DNA of 64,000 nt from Pseudopithomyces maydicus (GCA_026873275.1 JANTUC010000001.1:3348001-3412000); one strand, 5' to 3'. Shown: positions 34,107-45,460, counted from the first letter of the stretch. A program made the numbers and translations. Notes: generated from the letters alone by a model not told the origin.

Positions 34107-35815
34107 TCTTCGGGCGCATATCCGAGATACCGGGGTGTGTTTCGTGTTTCTCCGAAAGGTTTGGGTCTCATTTTCACGCACAAAAGAAAATTCAAAAAGG
34201 GAAAAAAGGGAGTTGGCTTGATAATTTGACGGGTTGTTTAGATAGAATAGAAGTGTGGCGCCAAAACATCTGTCATCATTGGTTCAACAGGCTCGGTGTT
34301 GGGGAAAATTGGCGTGGGTTTACATTAATTTAGACTGGTACTTTGAATGGAAAGTTTTTCTTTGGGATTCACCTAGTCCTAGCCTTGTGACCTATCACCG
34401 CCGTTGATTTGAAGCAGGCTTGGTAGATTGGAGATGCTGCTGACATATTGCAACACACGCACAGCGATTCGCTCAGCAGTCTCGAGACTGGATTATGACC
34501 AACTTATTTTGTTTCATCACAACAAACTTGGACCCTATAAACATCTTTGAGATAAAATAGAAAGAAAGTTCGTCTCATTGATCTCATCTAGCCGTGTCTG
34601 CTCGCACTTAGCCTGGTCTGAGGGTGCAGAGTCTCCATTGCACTCGGGCCAACTGCTTGCCTCAATTCGAAATTGACTATGCACCGCAAGAGCTCTGGAA
34701 AGTTGTTGATATCTGTGTATAAGTCTCATAGCTAGATGTAGCCTTGGATGTTTGGAACTCTAGAGGATAATGATATAATTGCTTGATACATTATTCGCAC
34801 TAGCTTGTCTGGATGATCTAATTAGGTCCTCATGACGTTAGTGAGTAGAACGAAGATAGACTGACTGATACGGTTCAGCCAGCTTGCGGACTACCACTGG
34901 TCCTCAAGTAGAAGTAGCCAGTGCAACGCTTCTGCTTCTCAGTATCCTTTAAGGGAATCATTGAGAAAAATGAGGTAGCGCTCGCAATATATCTGCTCAG
35001 TACCAAGCTCATTTTTGGCATGCCAATAGCAAAGCTACAAGCTCGATAGGTATTATATCCAGAAGTATAATTGCAGAATACGGGGTATGAGTCGGACACT
35101 ATCCCATATGGACTCGAAGGTGACGCGATACAACCGAAATTGATATGACTAGTCATGTAGCGGGGCGGAGTTGCGCGCTGTATTCGAACGACGCAGCCGA
35201 AAAATGAGGAATAAGAAGAGTCACCCCTGCAAAGAAAAATATGTGAAAAATTTTGTAAGTGAATTTGGAGCGTTGGTACTCCAAAAGGCGAAAGTAGAGA
35301 CAAGCTACCAGAGATATCCGGACAGCGAAAGCAATCGTTCCAATCTGCTTTGGTCATTTAGCTCAGGGCTGCAATTGCCTTGATAGGTCGATTCGATTTT
35401 GGTGATATCATAAACGATACAAACCAGTCTAGGTGCAAGTATTAGTATTGGAGCCCAGCAAATTTTGACCAGGAGGTTTCACCAAAAAGCAGAGCTTGCT
35501 GGCCATGCCCTAGATCAATTACGGAGTCATCATTTTGGTTCCTGTCGTACTACCTCTGTTTAGTGTGACTCAGGCAGTTTCATATCAATTGAATGCCGCG
35601 AAAGCGGGTATTCAACATGCTCTGATCCAGACCCACGTTCTGGCTACAAGAGCGTATCTAATTTTGAGGTATAAATTCACCAAGAGTCCATCAACCGCAT
35701 GTTGAAAGTTAACGAACAGTTCTAACGATCGGGTCCATTTCTTAATTCATATCCATGTCTTCACTTCCCTAGGGACATAGAATTGTCATTGTAACTTTGC
35801 TTGATCCCTTCAGTC
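34107..35815. other. Accessory-type intergenic region, no gene supported
   Basis: About 1.7 kb, moderately AT-rich. A 160-codon minus-strand frame at 34875-35357 shows no domain. No transposase or reverse-transcriptase signature and no long repeat is visible. A degraded, mutated element cannot be excluded by eye. Confidence 0.4.
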
Positions 35816-37988
35816 ATGTTAGCGATCGTCTTCACTCTCTTGGTAGTCGTGCCCTTGGACGTTGTCAAAGTCACTTGGGGTGTGTATATCACTTTCGTTC
35901 ATTGTAGAAATACTTCCTCCGATCAGACTAAGGGTATTGTAGCCTTCGAGATGATGGAGTACGGCACACGGCCACCAAGACCAGACTGCACGCCCGGTGT
36001 CACCCGACCGAGTCATCCCAAAGCCTATAACTCGACTTCAACTGTTCAATACCATCCAACATGCAATGTAACAGCTCCTTCAAAAGATGCTTGGGATGGC
36101 GGAGAGAAGAAAAACGTCACTGAATGGGCGAAAAAAGAGTGGGATCTATTCTTCTTCAACCAGAGCGAAACTTTTGAGTTTCCCACATATATGCGGTGGA
36201 AATATGCGGCAGATCTGGCACCCTCCGCCTTTGGGTGTCAAGCACTGGGCTCATGCTCGGTTTGTCTCTTTGTTCGCACAATGTTCTGACGTCCTTCCCG
36301 TAATCGGTTCAATCATTGCTGTTCATGTGACTGATTCTGATTTTACAGATCGGCGACTGCCAAAACATTGGGCGCGATTTCTCCGATTACGATCGGCAGA
36401 TGGCCTACTGGGTTTTCGAGAGCATCGCGAATATTGATCTTACGGCTAAGACCATCAAAGATGCTATTGACGATGTCACTCAGGACAGTGAGTATTTTTT
36501 CCATTATCCGTTGTTTATCTAAATGGCAATCTGGCAAAAAGGTTACCCTTATGGTTCATTTGGAAGGTTTTTCAAAAACCGATCCTAGTGCTTCGATAAA
36601 GTCACAGCTTCGGCTAACAGATCGATCGTAGTCCATGGTCGCTCTAGTGAAATGATCGCACTTTTCACTTGGAGAACCGAGTTGCACCAGCAGAAAGTTG
36701 AAGAAAAGCGCCAAAGAGAACTCGGCATGCAGATTGCCTCTTCGATACTGCTTATTCTTACAGCAGCCATTGGAGTTGGTGCGGGACTTGTTACTGCAGG
36801 TACCGCCATGGCAACCTTTGCAACTCTAGGTTCCAACATCGCCAACATGGTCACTAGCACCTATCTCGGAATATCTGGATTGACTAAACAGCTTGATGTT
36901 TTGGATACGTAAGTTTTGACATAGACCTATACGAGAAGTATGACTAATGTATCAAGAAACTACATCAATGGCATCCAGAATGATTTCGAAAATCATTGGC
37001 AGAGGGTTTCTACAACAGCAGAAAGTTCAATCAAGAAGGAACTTGAGGCTTACTGGACTGGCTACCGCGATGAGGAAACATGGGATCAGGCAGCCGATGA
37101 ACTGATAGCAAGCGGTGCTTTTGTGGAGTTCAATACCGCTGTTTCTGGGGTAGTGAAGGAACTCACAGGAAAATGGTTCACAGCAATCAGTATAGGACTT
37201 CTCTGGTGCGTAACCTTCAGAATTCTTGATCTAAGAAAGAGCCTCCTTAAAAGTCCGTTCAAACTGACAAAAGTAGGACTCTCGAGGAACTTTACATAGT
37301 CGATAGCGACACTCGCGACTGTAATGATGACAAACGCGGGCCACCTCGCAATAAGATTTGTCTCCCTGAAAAGCCAGGCAGAGCATTCTGGCTGTATGGC
37401 ATCGGGCCAGGCGGATCCGTTGCGTCTCCCCCAGGTCTGAAAGCTATCTTGGAAAATCCAGACTCATTCTACGGAATAACGAAAGAAGATATAGTACGGT
37501 CCTCTCTATGGATTCATGAACACCATATCAAGCGAGAAGAGGTGAAATACGAATCCGGGATGACGCCAGAAACGCTGGAGAAGCGACTTCCGGGACTTGA
37601 CAAAGCTGGTGGTCTTGCAGGGGCTTTCACCATACCCATCTGCCGCAACCCTCGCGGCGAGGCAATATCAAGTGTTTGGAGCAAAAGCAAAGAAGGTCAG
37701 AACTATCCTTGCCGCTGCGGAGAAATTCCTACGTGGAGGGACAAGTCATACAGGTCCAGGGGCGTAAAAGAAAGCCAGCAGTTCTATATTCAGAGTGGGT
37801 TGTACGCAAGCAATGATTTCGAAAATTACTGCCAGCACGAGATGGATTGCGAAGGTGACGATAATATGCATTGGGTTTGGAACTTAAAAAACGGCAGCCT
37901 ACCGGTAGCAGGGGGACTCAAATATACCTGGAAGAAATGCGAAGAGAAGAGTCATTCGACACATGGGGACCCGAGTAAGGATAAATAG
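35816..37988 (+). CDS. Five-exon extracellular or membrane glycoprotein-like protein of unknown function
   Basis: Exons are 35816-36259, 36349-36487, 36632-36908, 36957-37205 and 37277-37988. All introns are GT-AG, every junction keeps frame and the total is 1821 nt (606 residues). The N-terminus is hydrophobic (MLAIVFTLLVVVPLDVV), a signal peptide or anchor, followed by several N-glycosylation sites (NTS, NST, NVT, NQS). Cysteines flank LGSCS-IGDCQ, which leads to DRQMAYWVFESIANIDLTA. Exon 3 holds a long hydrophobic pair of helices (MQIASSILLILTAAIGVG, then TAMATFATLGSNIANMV). The C-terminal part has FWLYGIGPGGSVASPPG and a Cys-rich end (CRCGEIP, NYCQHEMDCEGD). It resembles large secreted fungal proteins of unknown function (possibly DUF7872), which I cannot confirm. 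The hydrophobic hairpin could insert in membranes; that is speculation. Confidence 0.75.
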
Positions 37989-38071
37989 AGTCTTAAGAAA
38001 CAATCCACGCAGTACATCTTCTAAACTACGTACTTCGGAACCCTGTCTTAAAAACTCGTTCTTCATAGTGT

Positions 38072-38206
38072 TCAATTATCGTCGCAAGGACCTGTACAGG
38101 TCATGCCGACTCCAGCCACCAAGGGCAAACCTGACGCAACGAATTCAACATTGGGACGATAGGGTAGATGGTCGGTCCTGGTACTACGGAAGCTGGAGAG
38201 CACACA
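38072..38206 (+). repeat. Dispersed repeat, copy B (internally deleted)
   Basis: Starts TCAATTATCGTCG and shares the 75-bp core with copies A and C. It then lacks about 55 bp that A and C have, and resumes with TTGGGACGATAGGGTAGATGG, matching the far end of copy C. It begins 83 bp after the unknown glycoprotein gene and ends 33 bp beyond the stop of the metallophosphoesterase gene. Confidence 0.8.
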
Positions 38207-38239
38207 GAACTCGTCTTTCATGGTAACAGCTAGAGTACT

Positions 38240-39217
38240 CTAAATTTCTACCACAATTCCATCCGCGATTCCCCAATGTCCCACGATACTAGCATTCACC
38301 AACGTCGTCTGATCTACTGGTTCTTTTTGCTTCCCAAGAGCCCACCTCACCCAGTTCCACGTCCATTCCAGTAAGCCCATCCCAAATGCGAGCCATAACC
38401 CTCTTCTCACTCCCTTCTCCAGAGCCACAGCTGTATTGTACAGAATCGTCGTCTTATCCCACTCCACTACTTCTCTGCCCCGCGCCTCATGTATATGCCC
38501 GCAAACGAAGAGCTTCGGTCGTACCTTCTGGAGTGCTGCAGCAAGGTGCGGACATCCCGCACGAGCATGGGCGACATTATTAAAGTCAACATGACCAAGC
38601 GGCGGACCATGAGTAACTACTATATCCGCATCAGGCGGTATGCTGTTCCACACATTAATTTCACCTCGAGGGTACTGGAATGCCCAATTCCCCTGTCTTG
38701 GGGTTTGAGGCGAGCCGAAAATTGTAAGATCGCGACCACGGACGGAAAAAGTGACAGAAGTGTTCTCGAGGTAGATCAGAGAGCCCCACTCGAGGTTGGA
38801 CTTCGCTTTGCCTTCGATGTTGAAGCTGCGATTTGAGAAACTTCGGTCGAGCAGAAGGTCGTGATTTCCGGCAATCAAGATTTTGTGAGGATGAGGAAGG
38901 CTTTGTAACCAGACTAATTGAGCCTGGAGCTCGTCGAAGGTGCCATTTTGTGTGATGTCTCCGGCGTGAATGAGGACGTCGCCGTCGGGGACGAACGGTG
39001 TCTCATTATGGGTGTCTGAAATACAGACTACTTTAATGGGGTTTTCATGTTTAATGGGGTTTTCATGATGAAGATGCTTGGCCTTCGGAGACTGATGCGT
39101 GTAGAGCCATTCTCCGAAGAAAGCCAGAGGTTGTCGACGAAAACGCTGCCAAGGCGTTATTTGGGCGGGTCGGAAGATGTTGGATTCCGCAAAGGTATGG
39201 GTAGTATACTTTGGCAT
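38240..39217 (-). CDS. Calcineurin-like metallophosphoesterase
   Basis: An intronless frame of 325 residues. The five metal-binding blocks of the family are in order: DTH (68-70), GD (86-87), GNHD (117-120), THGPPLGH near 205, and GHIHEARG near 245. These bind two metal ions and cleave phosphoesters. The layout matches the small fungal/animal MPPED-like group (UPF0046 type), whose physiological substrates are largely unknown. A direct duplication makes HENPIKHENPIK just before the DTH block (18-bp tandem unit near 39034-39070). The gene sits between inverted repeat copies B and C, unlike its neighbours. Confidence 0.9.
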   Translation of the reverse strand: MPKYTTHTFAESNIFRPAQITPWQRFRRQPLAFFGEWLYTHQSPKAKHLHHENPIKHENPIKVVCISDTHNETPFVPDGDVLIHAGDITQNGTFDELQAQLVWLQSLPHPHKILIAGNHDLLLDRSFSNRSFNIEGKAKSNLEWGSLIYLENTSVTFSVRGRDLTIFGSPQTPRQGNWAFQYPRGEINVWNSIPPDADIVVTHGPPLGHVDFNNVAHARAGCPHLAAALQKVRPKLFVCGHIHEARGREVVEWDKTTILYNTAVALEKGVRRGLWLAFGMGLLEWTWNWVRWALGKQKEPVDQTTLVNASIVGHWGIADGIVVEI

Positions 39218-39305
39218 GATTGCAATTGTTTCAATATTTAGTGTTATAAATCACGATTGCGGTGCTAATATGGATATTCTTGAGATGAATGAAGAACAGG
39301 TGGCG

Positions 39306-39314
39306 CTTTTTATA
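39306..39314 (-). promoter_or_regulatory. TATA-like box of the metallophosphoesterase gene
   Basis: On the minus strand this reads TATAAAAAG, about 90 bp upstream of the start codon and just inside the inner end of repeat copy C. Confidence 0.5.
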
Positions 39315-39325
39315 GTTTAGGCAAC

Positions 39326-39535
39326 CTCGGTGTGTGCTTTTCAGCTTCTGTAGTGCTGGGAGCGACCATCTACCAGTACCGTCCCAACATGCTCACCGCG
39401 CCCTCATCAATTGCATTCACCCTCTCCTGTTTGGTGTTTTGTTTTGCACTTATTACTGTTGGATTCGTTGCGTCTAGTTTGCACTTGGTGGCTGGAGTCG
39501 GCATGACCTGTACAGGTTCGAACGACGTTAATTGA
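39326..39535 (-). repeat. Dispersed repeat, copy C (longest copy, inverted relative to A and B)
   Basis: Read on the minus strand it starts TCAATTAACGTCG and includes the common core and the middle part missing from copy B. On the plus strand it carries an open frame of 67 codons (48 from its first ATG at 39389) that is strongly hydrophobic (FTLSCLVFCFALITVGFV) and ends VAGVGMTCTGSNDVN. The same C-terminal wording is readable in copies A and B, so the repeats may be fragments of one coding element. With copy B it forms inverted arms around the metallophosphoesterase, with the TCAATTA ends facing outward. Confidence 0.8.
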
Positions 39536-39643
39536 CAACTGTAACTGTAACTGTATCCATCTTCCAATACACTGTGATCTAAACCTTCGCAGCATTTACA
39601 TCGTTCGTCTGCACAGGAGCTTCATCCTTACCCAGCTCTTTGC

Positions 39644-41208
39644 TCACCTCCCTCCACTCTCCTCATCTTGGTGCGCGTTCACGATGCCGATCTCAGTCGT
39701 ATGGAACTTATCCGCAACATTGCGGTAGGCAGGCACAAAGTTCACCGCCAGAGCGTACGTCCACGCCAAAACGAAGAATGCGAGCGGCACCGCCATCGCA
39801 ATCGCCGTCGGCGCATGACCCGTCGCAAAGTTAGCCACACCCTGGGAGTCGGCCGCCGCGAAGAGGATCGGAGGTACCACTGCACCGCCCGCAACGCCGC
39901 CTACGATGAAGCCGGACCCGCGCTTGGAGTATTTGCCTAGCCCGCGCATTCCGAGAGCGACTATGGTCGGGAAGATGATGGATTCGAAGAAGAGCGTGAC
40001 GTAGAGCATGGACATGCCGGTGTTGCCGCGCTGGGTGATGGATGGAGAGATGAAGACGATACACATGGTCATGAAGGCGAGGAATACCCATCGCGGTCGG
40101 ACGTAGTTCATCAAGAAGGAACCAATGAAGCGGCCGAGCGCGAAGGCGCCTTGTGCGCCGCTGAGGAAGCGTGCAGCTGTTGCGTCGGATGTACCTTCGC
40201 GAGTATCGACGACGTAGTTGATGAAAGCACCAGCGATGGCGACCTGGGCTCCTGTGTAGCAGACTGTGAAATTTAGTGAATGTTCTTAGATCACTAGATA
40301 GAAGGGTACTAGATGCGTACATTGGGCAGCAGCGGCATGGAACAGACGGTACTGCTTCCAGAACGGCTTTACATCTGTACCAGCGTGCGTCTCCTCTGCT
40401 TGGAAAGCCATATCGGCGTCCTGCTCATTGTCAGCTAAACCCATCGCATTATTCAACTCGACTCACTGTTATCTCAGGAATAGGGCTGAGGTAAAACACT
40501 CCAGCGAGCAGGAACACAAAAACTGCAATCGCCAAATACGTCCATTGCACATTCTGCAAGCTCGACTGGTCGCCAGAAACGTTGGTGAAGAAAACGTAGG
40601 AACCCAACACGGGCGCAACCACAGTCCCGATACCGTTGAACGCTTGCGCAAAGTTGATCCTAAGCTCGCTGTACTTTGGCGGACCACAGACCGTCAGATA
40701 CGGGTTCGCAGCTGTCTCCAGCGACCCTAGACCGTTGCCCGTAATGAAGATGGCGACGCAGAAACCGCCGAAGGAACGGTATACCAGGCATGGCCAAGCG
40801 ATCAGTGATCCGATGCCGTACAAGCAGAGGCCCCAGATGAAGACGGCTTTGTAGCCATAGTGTCGCAGAATCCAATTCGCGTGGCCGAGAGAAGCGAGGG
40901 GATATGCGCCAAAGTAGGCAGCCTGCAGTCCAGAGCTTCGCGATCGAGTGATGTTCAAGGCTACCTGGAAATGCTTGTTGAGGGTGTCCAAGAGGCCGTA
41001 CGAGAAGCCCTTCGCGCCATGTTAGCTAGTTACCGGGGAACGCGCATGTGAAGGGACCCGAAAAGCAGGGAACGAAACGAGCACCTACCCATAGAAAGAA
41101 GAGAATTGTAACCAGACACAGCGGGTATATAGATTCCCTCAGCGTCAATTCCGCAGCACGAGTCCTGCTATTTCCGGCCCTCAAGCTGTGTTTCTTGAAA
41201 ATCGCCAT
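39644..41208 (-). CDS. MFS sugar transporter, FucP (L-fucose:H+ symporter) type
   Basis: Exons are 41208-41089, 41009-40467, 40420-40321 and 40263-39644, giving 460 residues with all junctions in phase. The FucP family sequence is restored by the joins: LFFLW-GFSYGLLDTLNKHFQ, AAYFGAYPLASLGHANWILRHYGYK, GNGLGSLETAANPYLTVCGP and QFCYTGAQVAIAGAFINYV. About twelve spans are present, split by a cytosolic loop containing AFQAEETHAGTDVKP. Substrate specificity (fucose, glucose or another sugar) cannot be read from sequence. The stop at 39644 comes early. One added G in the GGAGGG stretch just before it would extend the frame to 39579 (tail EVSKELGKDEAPVQTND), a possible true C-terminus. Confidence 0.9.
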
Positions 41209-42075
41209 CGTTTTAGTACAGTGCAGAAAACCACAGCCAGTACCGAATGCACAATCGCAATGAAGGAGGTTGAGTGGGTGAGAGAGGGAGAACTTCGCGG
41301 GACCTCAGAGGCAAGACTCCGCACGCACGTCCAGAGCAGGGAAGCTATGCATGACGGGTGAACAGCGCCCGGCGGCAGAAAGCCGGGCAGCGTCATGGCA
41401 CATGACTGCAAATCGTTCCCCGATACCTGCATCAGTCGAACCAGAGAGTCGACGAGCCGTTGCGCTAAACTGGGGTGGGAAGCTGGGGTAGCAAAAGCTG
41501 GGGTAGTCGTTCAGGATCGACAAATGGTGTCGATGCGTGTGGAGGGGTGGACCTCGGTGCTCGATCGCCCGAATCACAACTCGCGCGTTTTATGTATCGG
41601 TCCTTTGCAGTGTTGCATGTCAAATCCTTGTTGGCTTTCTGGGGTTAGAGTACAGCAAGTACGGTTGCCGATAAGGCTTCCCGGTCGGCAGACGGTGAGC
41701 CTACATTCACTTAATAATGGAGGTTGCATATTATATGCCAAGTATATCATCCTAACCTTCAACAGATCGTTACCGAGCAGGAGCGAATACATTAATGCAA
41801 CACCACTTTGCCATGCCGCATATTTGCGTTTAGTTTAGGAAGTATAAACGTTAAGAAGGGCTCGCACCCAATCTCTATACTACTGCCCCATTTGCTGATT
41901 TCACCCTCCCACCCATCGAGACAGTTCAGTCTCCCTTAACACACCACCTTCAACATGAAGACCTGTATTGTATATCCGACTTGCTTTTGACGAATGCCAT
42001 CACTGCTAACCAACATGTCGCCTCACCAAAAAGACACCTGATGCCACCCAATAACGCCCTCAAGCCATTCATTGC
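41209..42075. other. Intergenic region, no gene seen
   Basis: This holds the transporter promoter and the GLO3-like 3' region. The 147-codon plus frame at 41395-41838 has no domain and runs antisense to other short frames. Confidence 0.45.
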
Positions 42076-43740
42076 TCATGAGTTCAAATAGTTCCTGATA
42101 GCGCCTTGCAGCTTTGTGGCACCCTCGCCCAATAAGCTCGACAGATTCTCGAGATCGTCGCTGGCTGTGATACCAAATTTCCGGACAAAGTCCTTCGCTG
42201 CGCCCTCCAAGTCACCGTAATCATCCTCCGGGACATCGTCCTCAGGGCGACCGAAGTAAGCATTCGAAGAGATGGCGGTGGCACCTTCGAAACCTGAACC
42301 ATTTGTTAGATTTGACATCGAGTATTTGACCGTATGACATACCTGTCAATCGTGACTTTGCCTCTGCAGCAGCACTGGGGTCATAAGAGCCCCGACCGAA
42401 GAACTCGTCGCTTCCAATGGCCTTCTGGGTACCGAACTTCTCGCGTGCGTACCTCTCGCTATCGTCTTCAACAGGCTTGCTCACACTGCCGAAGCCACCC
42501 ATCTTTTTCGGCGCAGCCGCTTGCTTAGCGGAGCCCACTTGTCCGAATCCGAGACGTGCGACACCCATGCCCAGTCTCTCCACATCCTTGCTCGACTTCT
42601 CTGGCTTCGAAGTAGTGCCGAATCCACCACGGGAAGGTGATAGTGGAGTTGGCGAGGCAATGTTGGAAGCCTCGGGAGCCTTGGGCTTCGTAGTGGCCGC
42701 TTCTGCAACTTCTTCGTCGGGGTTGTAGCCCAGCTTCTCAATACGCTCGGCTTCCTCGCGAGCCTTGCGTTCGGCCTCTTCAAAGTCCAGACCATCACTG
42801 GCAACCACCTTCTTTGCACCCAGTCCCTTCTTCTTTGCTCCGAGGATGTTCTTTTTCGGCGCAGCTCCCGAAGCGGTCTTTCGTACAGCAGGTCGGGCAG
42901 CGGGTGTGGCAGCGGGTTTTGTATCGGAAGCGCCTGCGAGCGGCGACTTAGGTCGGTCAGTCCCGTTACCAGCGGCGTTTGGCTTCAAGAAGGGGGACTG
43001 GGCGCGAGGTGTGCCGGTGCGAGAGGGTGGGTTGGAGGGGCGCTTGACGGTAGGCTTGTCCCAAGATGAGAAGAAATCGTCGTCTTCGCCAGCTGGAGTG
43101 TTGGTCCCGTCGCTTCCAGTCACATCAGGTACATCTGTTATAACAACTTCTTCGGGATACCTAGACAAGTCAGTCATGCCCTGTGTATTATCCAAGACTT
43201 GCCAGGAATCCGTACTGCTTAGCATCTACAGCACAGCGTCGCTGTAGCTCTTCCTTGTATTTGGTCGCCGCGTTGCTTGTATATTTCGCCTTGGGGTCTT
43301 TGCTCGCGAGCGCAGCGGAGCCGCCGTGTGTTTGGAAATACTTGGTTGCGCTTTCGTTACCGCCGACCTTCATGATGCGCAGCTGATCCCATTGCCAGAC
43401 TATACACCATTAGTATTGCCTTTGCTTCAGGATTGTTCCATATCCTCTCAGATCCCACGTACTATCCAGGTTCGTCGACCGCACGAACGAAATGTGCACA
43501 CCCATGTTTCTGTGGTTCGACGAGCAATCAAGGCATAGATAAATGCCGAACGGAACGGAGCTCCATGTCGGGTTCTTTGCGCCGCAGTCGAAACATATCT
43601 GTCGGTAGGTATCAGCTATCTTGCCCGCACATTGACCGCCTCGTCCCCTGAATGCGGGCTGGATAACTTACCTTGTTAGCCGCCTTCCCCTTCAACTTCA
43701 AGAAGATATTCTTTGACTGGTCCTTCGTAGCGAGCGCCAT
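42076..43740 (-). CDS. GLO3: Arf GTPase-activating protein, GLO3 type
   Basis: Glo3 stimulates GTP hydrolysis on Arf1 in COPI vesicle traffic between Golgi and ER. Exons are 43740-43672, 43598-43463, 43399-43216, 43160-42343 and 42293-42076 (474 residues), all with phase-consistent GT-AG introns. The zinc finger C-x2-C-x16-C-x2-C is at 25, 28, 45 and 48, followed by the arginine finger in NHRNMGVHISFVRS. The ArfGAP domain ends with YKEELQRRCAVDAKQ. The rest matches Glo3 C-terminal features: Lys/Ala repeats (KKNILGAKKKGLGAKK), FEEAERKAREEAERIEKLG, GFGSVSK repeats and FFGRGSYDPSAAAEAKSRL. Animal ArfGAP2/3 share this layout. Confidence 0.93.
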
Positions 43741-44277
43741 GGTGGACTATCGCGAAGAAAAGAGGTGCAGGGCGGTGACAGAGCAGGAGTCGTGTGGAAG
43801 TTGGTGGGGACCTGCAGCGGTCCGGAATGCCACCTTCCATGTTCGTCACGTGCAGCGAATAAGCGGTGGCCAATGCGCCCAGCCGCATTATCTCGGCCCC
43901 ACGACTTGGTGGCTTTCTGTTGACCATCGAACCTTGGGACCAAATCTCGTTTCTCTCTGCCGGTAACATGTTTAACAGCTGCTTGACAGTAATTACGTAA
44001 CCCTCTTATGTTTAAAAATTGTCTGTCCATCCCATTTTATGTGTCACGGATCTAGATTTCAAGAAAGCACATTGGTGATCCCTCGCTCTAGGACCTGGAG
44101 ACTGGACGATTATTCACGTGATGAAGACATTGCCCAAGTGCCCGGTATCTGGGTACTCGTTACATCACAGAATCACAAACCACAATGTCTAACTCGAACG
44201 CATATGAACATGATCACGTTTAAAACAATATACACAACGAAAACAACTACCCCATCATCTCGAGTACTGATCATCCA
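43741..44277. other. Intergenic region, no gene seen
   Basis: About 540 bp between the GLO3-like start and the pectin methylesterase 3' end; both genes are on the minus strand. Nothing recognisable. Confidence 0.4.
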
Positions 44278-45387
44278 TCAAGACAAGTAGCTCGTGTCCA
44301 CCCAGGATGTGTAGGAACTCCCCAAAACCGTATCAATCTGCACTGCAGAACCCAACTTCTTGCTGAAGCTTGCCCTCGATCCGCTCGCCCCAGCTCCACT
44401 GTTTCCGTACTCGCCATACTCAACGTGGTCGGTGTTAGGTTCCGAATCCCCCAGATATGCCACCCAGCGCCGTTGATCACGTTGCTGAGGTTCGTGTTCT
44501 GGAATACGACGCGAGCGTAGTTGCGCCATGGACGTCCGAGATAGTACGAACCTGCAGACACGGATTGTCCTGAGGCAACAGCGACAGTGGACTTGTTGAT
44601 GACGTAGTAAGATGGGTTGGAAGAAGAGTCACGCCCGTTGGCAGTGATGTAGTACCCGCCGTTCACGACGCGGATGTCGACACCATCGAACCAGGCGGTA
44701 GCCTTTTGGCCGAAGATGAAGTCGGTGGCGCCTTCGATGTAGCACTTTGCGTAGACTTGAGCGCCTTTGTTGGCGAGCAGGGTGTCTTGGAAACCTAATT
44801 GGAGGAGCTCGTTAGTACTGGCTGGCTACAGAATGTATATTTGTAAAGGGACTCACCCTTGAAAGAGACACCGTAGAAGCCAGTCTTATCGCCCTGGGCG
44901 CTAACTGCAACGGCTTGCGATCCTTTACCGTAGCTGTTGACGAAATTGATGTTGTACACCTTCAGATTCCCAACTTCTGCGCGTAGTGTAGCAGAGCCAT
45001 CATTGCTGACACCGCTAGCCTGGCTCAAGTTGTACGTGATTGTAACCTTGTTGCCGGTATAGCTAGATGTATCACTAGTATACCCGTAGAGGATCAATGG
45101 ACCCTTGAAACCATCAATAGACACCTGCTCCTTGTAGGTGCCCTGATTAATCCAAACTTGTAATGTTAGTAGGATTTCAAAAGCAGTCACTTTCTTTACA
45201 TACTACATTGAGATGAGGTGCTCGATTTTGAGAGCGCATTGACGGCAGCCTGAACAGTCGAGTATGTGTATCCGCTACCTACGGACAAACATCCTGACGG
45301 TGGAGACGTACGACTTGCTCGCTTGTCCAGCGGCGCTGCCAGCCCAGTGGAAAGTAATGAAACGAATAGTATCGGAATAGACCACAT
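44278..45387 (-). CDS. Secreted pectin methylesterase (CE8); one apparent frameshift
   Basis: This enzyme removes methyl esters from plant pectin, exposing it to pectinases. Exons are 45387-45207, 45156-44857 and 44794-44278. A signal peptide (MWSIPILFVSLLSTGLAAP) is followed by a dibasic LDKR site. CE8 catalytic motifs are present: GFQDTL (Asp 164), GATDFIFG (Asp 185) and LGRPW (Arg 248). After AGWHIWG the frame must shift to read DSEPNTDHVEYGEYGNSG, the conserved family ending. One extra C in the C5 run at 44448-44452 (plus strand) does this exactly and gives 332 residues with length divisible by three. I therefore treat it as intact with a likely sequence error. A TATA-like element lies upstream. 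The gene indicates a plant-associated life style. Confidence 0.9.
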
Positions 45388-45460
45388 CCTGAAGTGCTAA
45401 CCGGATAAATCGATCTTTAGTCTTATGAGAACAAGGAACTCATAGCGAAAGAGCTAACAT

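Noticed and set aside
39500..39525. tRNA-like B-box (GGTTCGAAC) within repeat copy C
   Set aside because: No matching A-box or cloverleaf could be drawn around it, and the equivalent bases differ in copies A and B.
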